Positions 63,641 to 64,000 of a stretch of DNA of 64,000 nt are shown here, piece by piece. The stretch's first letter is position 1. Each line of letters opens with the position of its first letter. Position numbers and translations under genes: made by a program. The stretch comes from Novipirellula galeiformis (GTDB lineage: Bacteria; Planctomycetota; Planctomycetia; Pirellulales; Pirellulaceae): the NCBI RefSeq assembly GCF_007860095.1, contig NZ_SJPT01000009.1:1-64000 (forward strand), given 5' to 3'. The notes under the pieces were generated by a model that made no database searches, was not told the origin of the DNA, and saw nothing but the letters and a program-made list of their open reading frames with translations.

Positions 63641-64000
63641 ATGAAATCACAAATCTCTCGGCGCGACGCCCTTAAAACCACAACCGCTGCTGCCGCCGGG
63701 ATGGCCTTTTATCACGGTGCCTTGCCGCGCCGCATCTCCGCGGCCGAAAGCCCTAATGAAAAATTGAACCTCGCCTGCATCGGCGTCGGCGGCCGGGGTA
63801 CCGCCAATGTGAATGGCGTCAGCTCTCAGAATTTGGTCGCAATGGTCGATGTCGACGAGAGCCGAGCGGCGGGTTCGTTCAAAAAATACGCGTCGCCGGA
63901 GCGTTTTACCGACTATCGCAAAATGCTCGACAAGCTCGGCAAGGATCTCGATGGCGTCGTGATCAGCACGCCCGATCACACGCACTTTCATATCGCTTAT
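63641..64000 (+). CDS. Gfo/Idh/MocA-family oxidoreductase, N-terminal part (cut by the window)
   Basis: The first 120 codons are seen. A twin-arginine leader (SQISRRDALKTTTAAAAG) is followed by the dinucleotide-binding start LACIGVGGRGTANVN and then VAMVDVDESRA and GVVISTPDHTHFHIA, the standard order of the family. These secreted sugar-type oxidoreductases are frequent in planctomycetes. It is divergent from the apgM-like gene. Confidence 0.93.
   Translation, partial: MKSQISRRDALKTTTAAAAGMAFYHGALPRRISAAESPNEKLNLACIGVGGRGTANVNGVSSQNLVAMVDVDESRAAGSFKKYASPERFTDYRKMLDKLGKDLDGVVISTPDHTHFHIAY

Overview
The window reads as a chromosomal segment of a marine-type planctomycete, most likely in the Pirellulaceae (Rhodopirellula and relatives). 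The reasons are two DUF1559 pseudopilin-like proteins, a DUF1549/DUF1553 plus DUF1501 pair, a type I sulfatase, many small lipoproteins, ECF sigma factors, a GYF_2 protein, a tetrahydromethanopterin-pathway gene (mch), loose operon structure and many repeat-rich intergenic stretches. The genus is an inference; no rRNA or tRNA gene was recognised.

Layout. 1-5.4 kb: a probable gene end, a DUF1559/lipoprotein pair, a 311-bp-period tandem duplication, a DUF309 gene and a beta-propeller/di-heme cytochrome protein. 5.8-20 kb: a thioredoxin-fold protein, Nudix protein, queA, ruvB, bioA, an ECF sigma factor, a methyltransferase, recQ, a sulfatase, an SDR, rpe and a phosphoglycerate-mutase-fold protein that has lost its catalytic histidines. 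20.8-26.8 kb: the most unusual unit, a DUF1549/DUF1553 protein, a DUF1501 protein, an ECF sigma factor and a membrane protein that joins an anti-sigma-like N-terminus to a DUF1549/DUF1553-like haem-motif domain. 27-31.8 kb: GYF_2 protein, a secreted protein, a membrane P-loop NTPase, a 29-codon COX24-like gene and PPK2. 31.8-41.3 kb: an adenylate-kinase-like protein, two lipoproteins (one histidine-rich), a TlpA-like protein, an HU protein with a tail, small lipoproteins, coaD, a class V aminotransferase and a GDPD. 41.35-42.65 kb: a complete ISAzo13-like insertion sequence. 42.9-50 kb: def-fmt, then mch / ATP-grasp ligase / acyl-CoA-ligase-like, and lysS. 50-56 kb: receiver-like protein, orphan anti-sigma factor, methyltransferase, tag, lipoprotein, second DUF1559. 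56-57.7 kb: a nest of repeats. 57.7-64 kb: a Gly/Met-repeat protein, an EAAAK-repeat secreted protein, lysC with an enlarged ACT region, an apgM/homoserine-kinase-like enzyme and the start of a Gfo/Idh/MocA oxidoreductase.

Functional groupings. def-fmt form the usual overlapping pair for N-formyl metabolism. mch and the overlapping ATP-grasp gene belong to H4MPT-linked C1 metabolism. PPK2 and the adenylate-kinase-like protein sit together and could interconvert AMP/ADP/ATP using polyphosphate. lysC beside an apgM-like enzyme suggests aspartate-family (threonine) synthesis.

Intergenic DNA carries at least six families of short dispersed or palindromic repeats (called A-F here), some nested in each other, and a striking number of 12-21 bp direct tandem duplications, a few of which fall inside genes or across stop codons.
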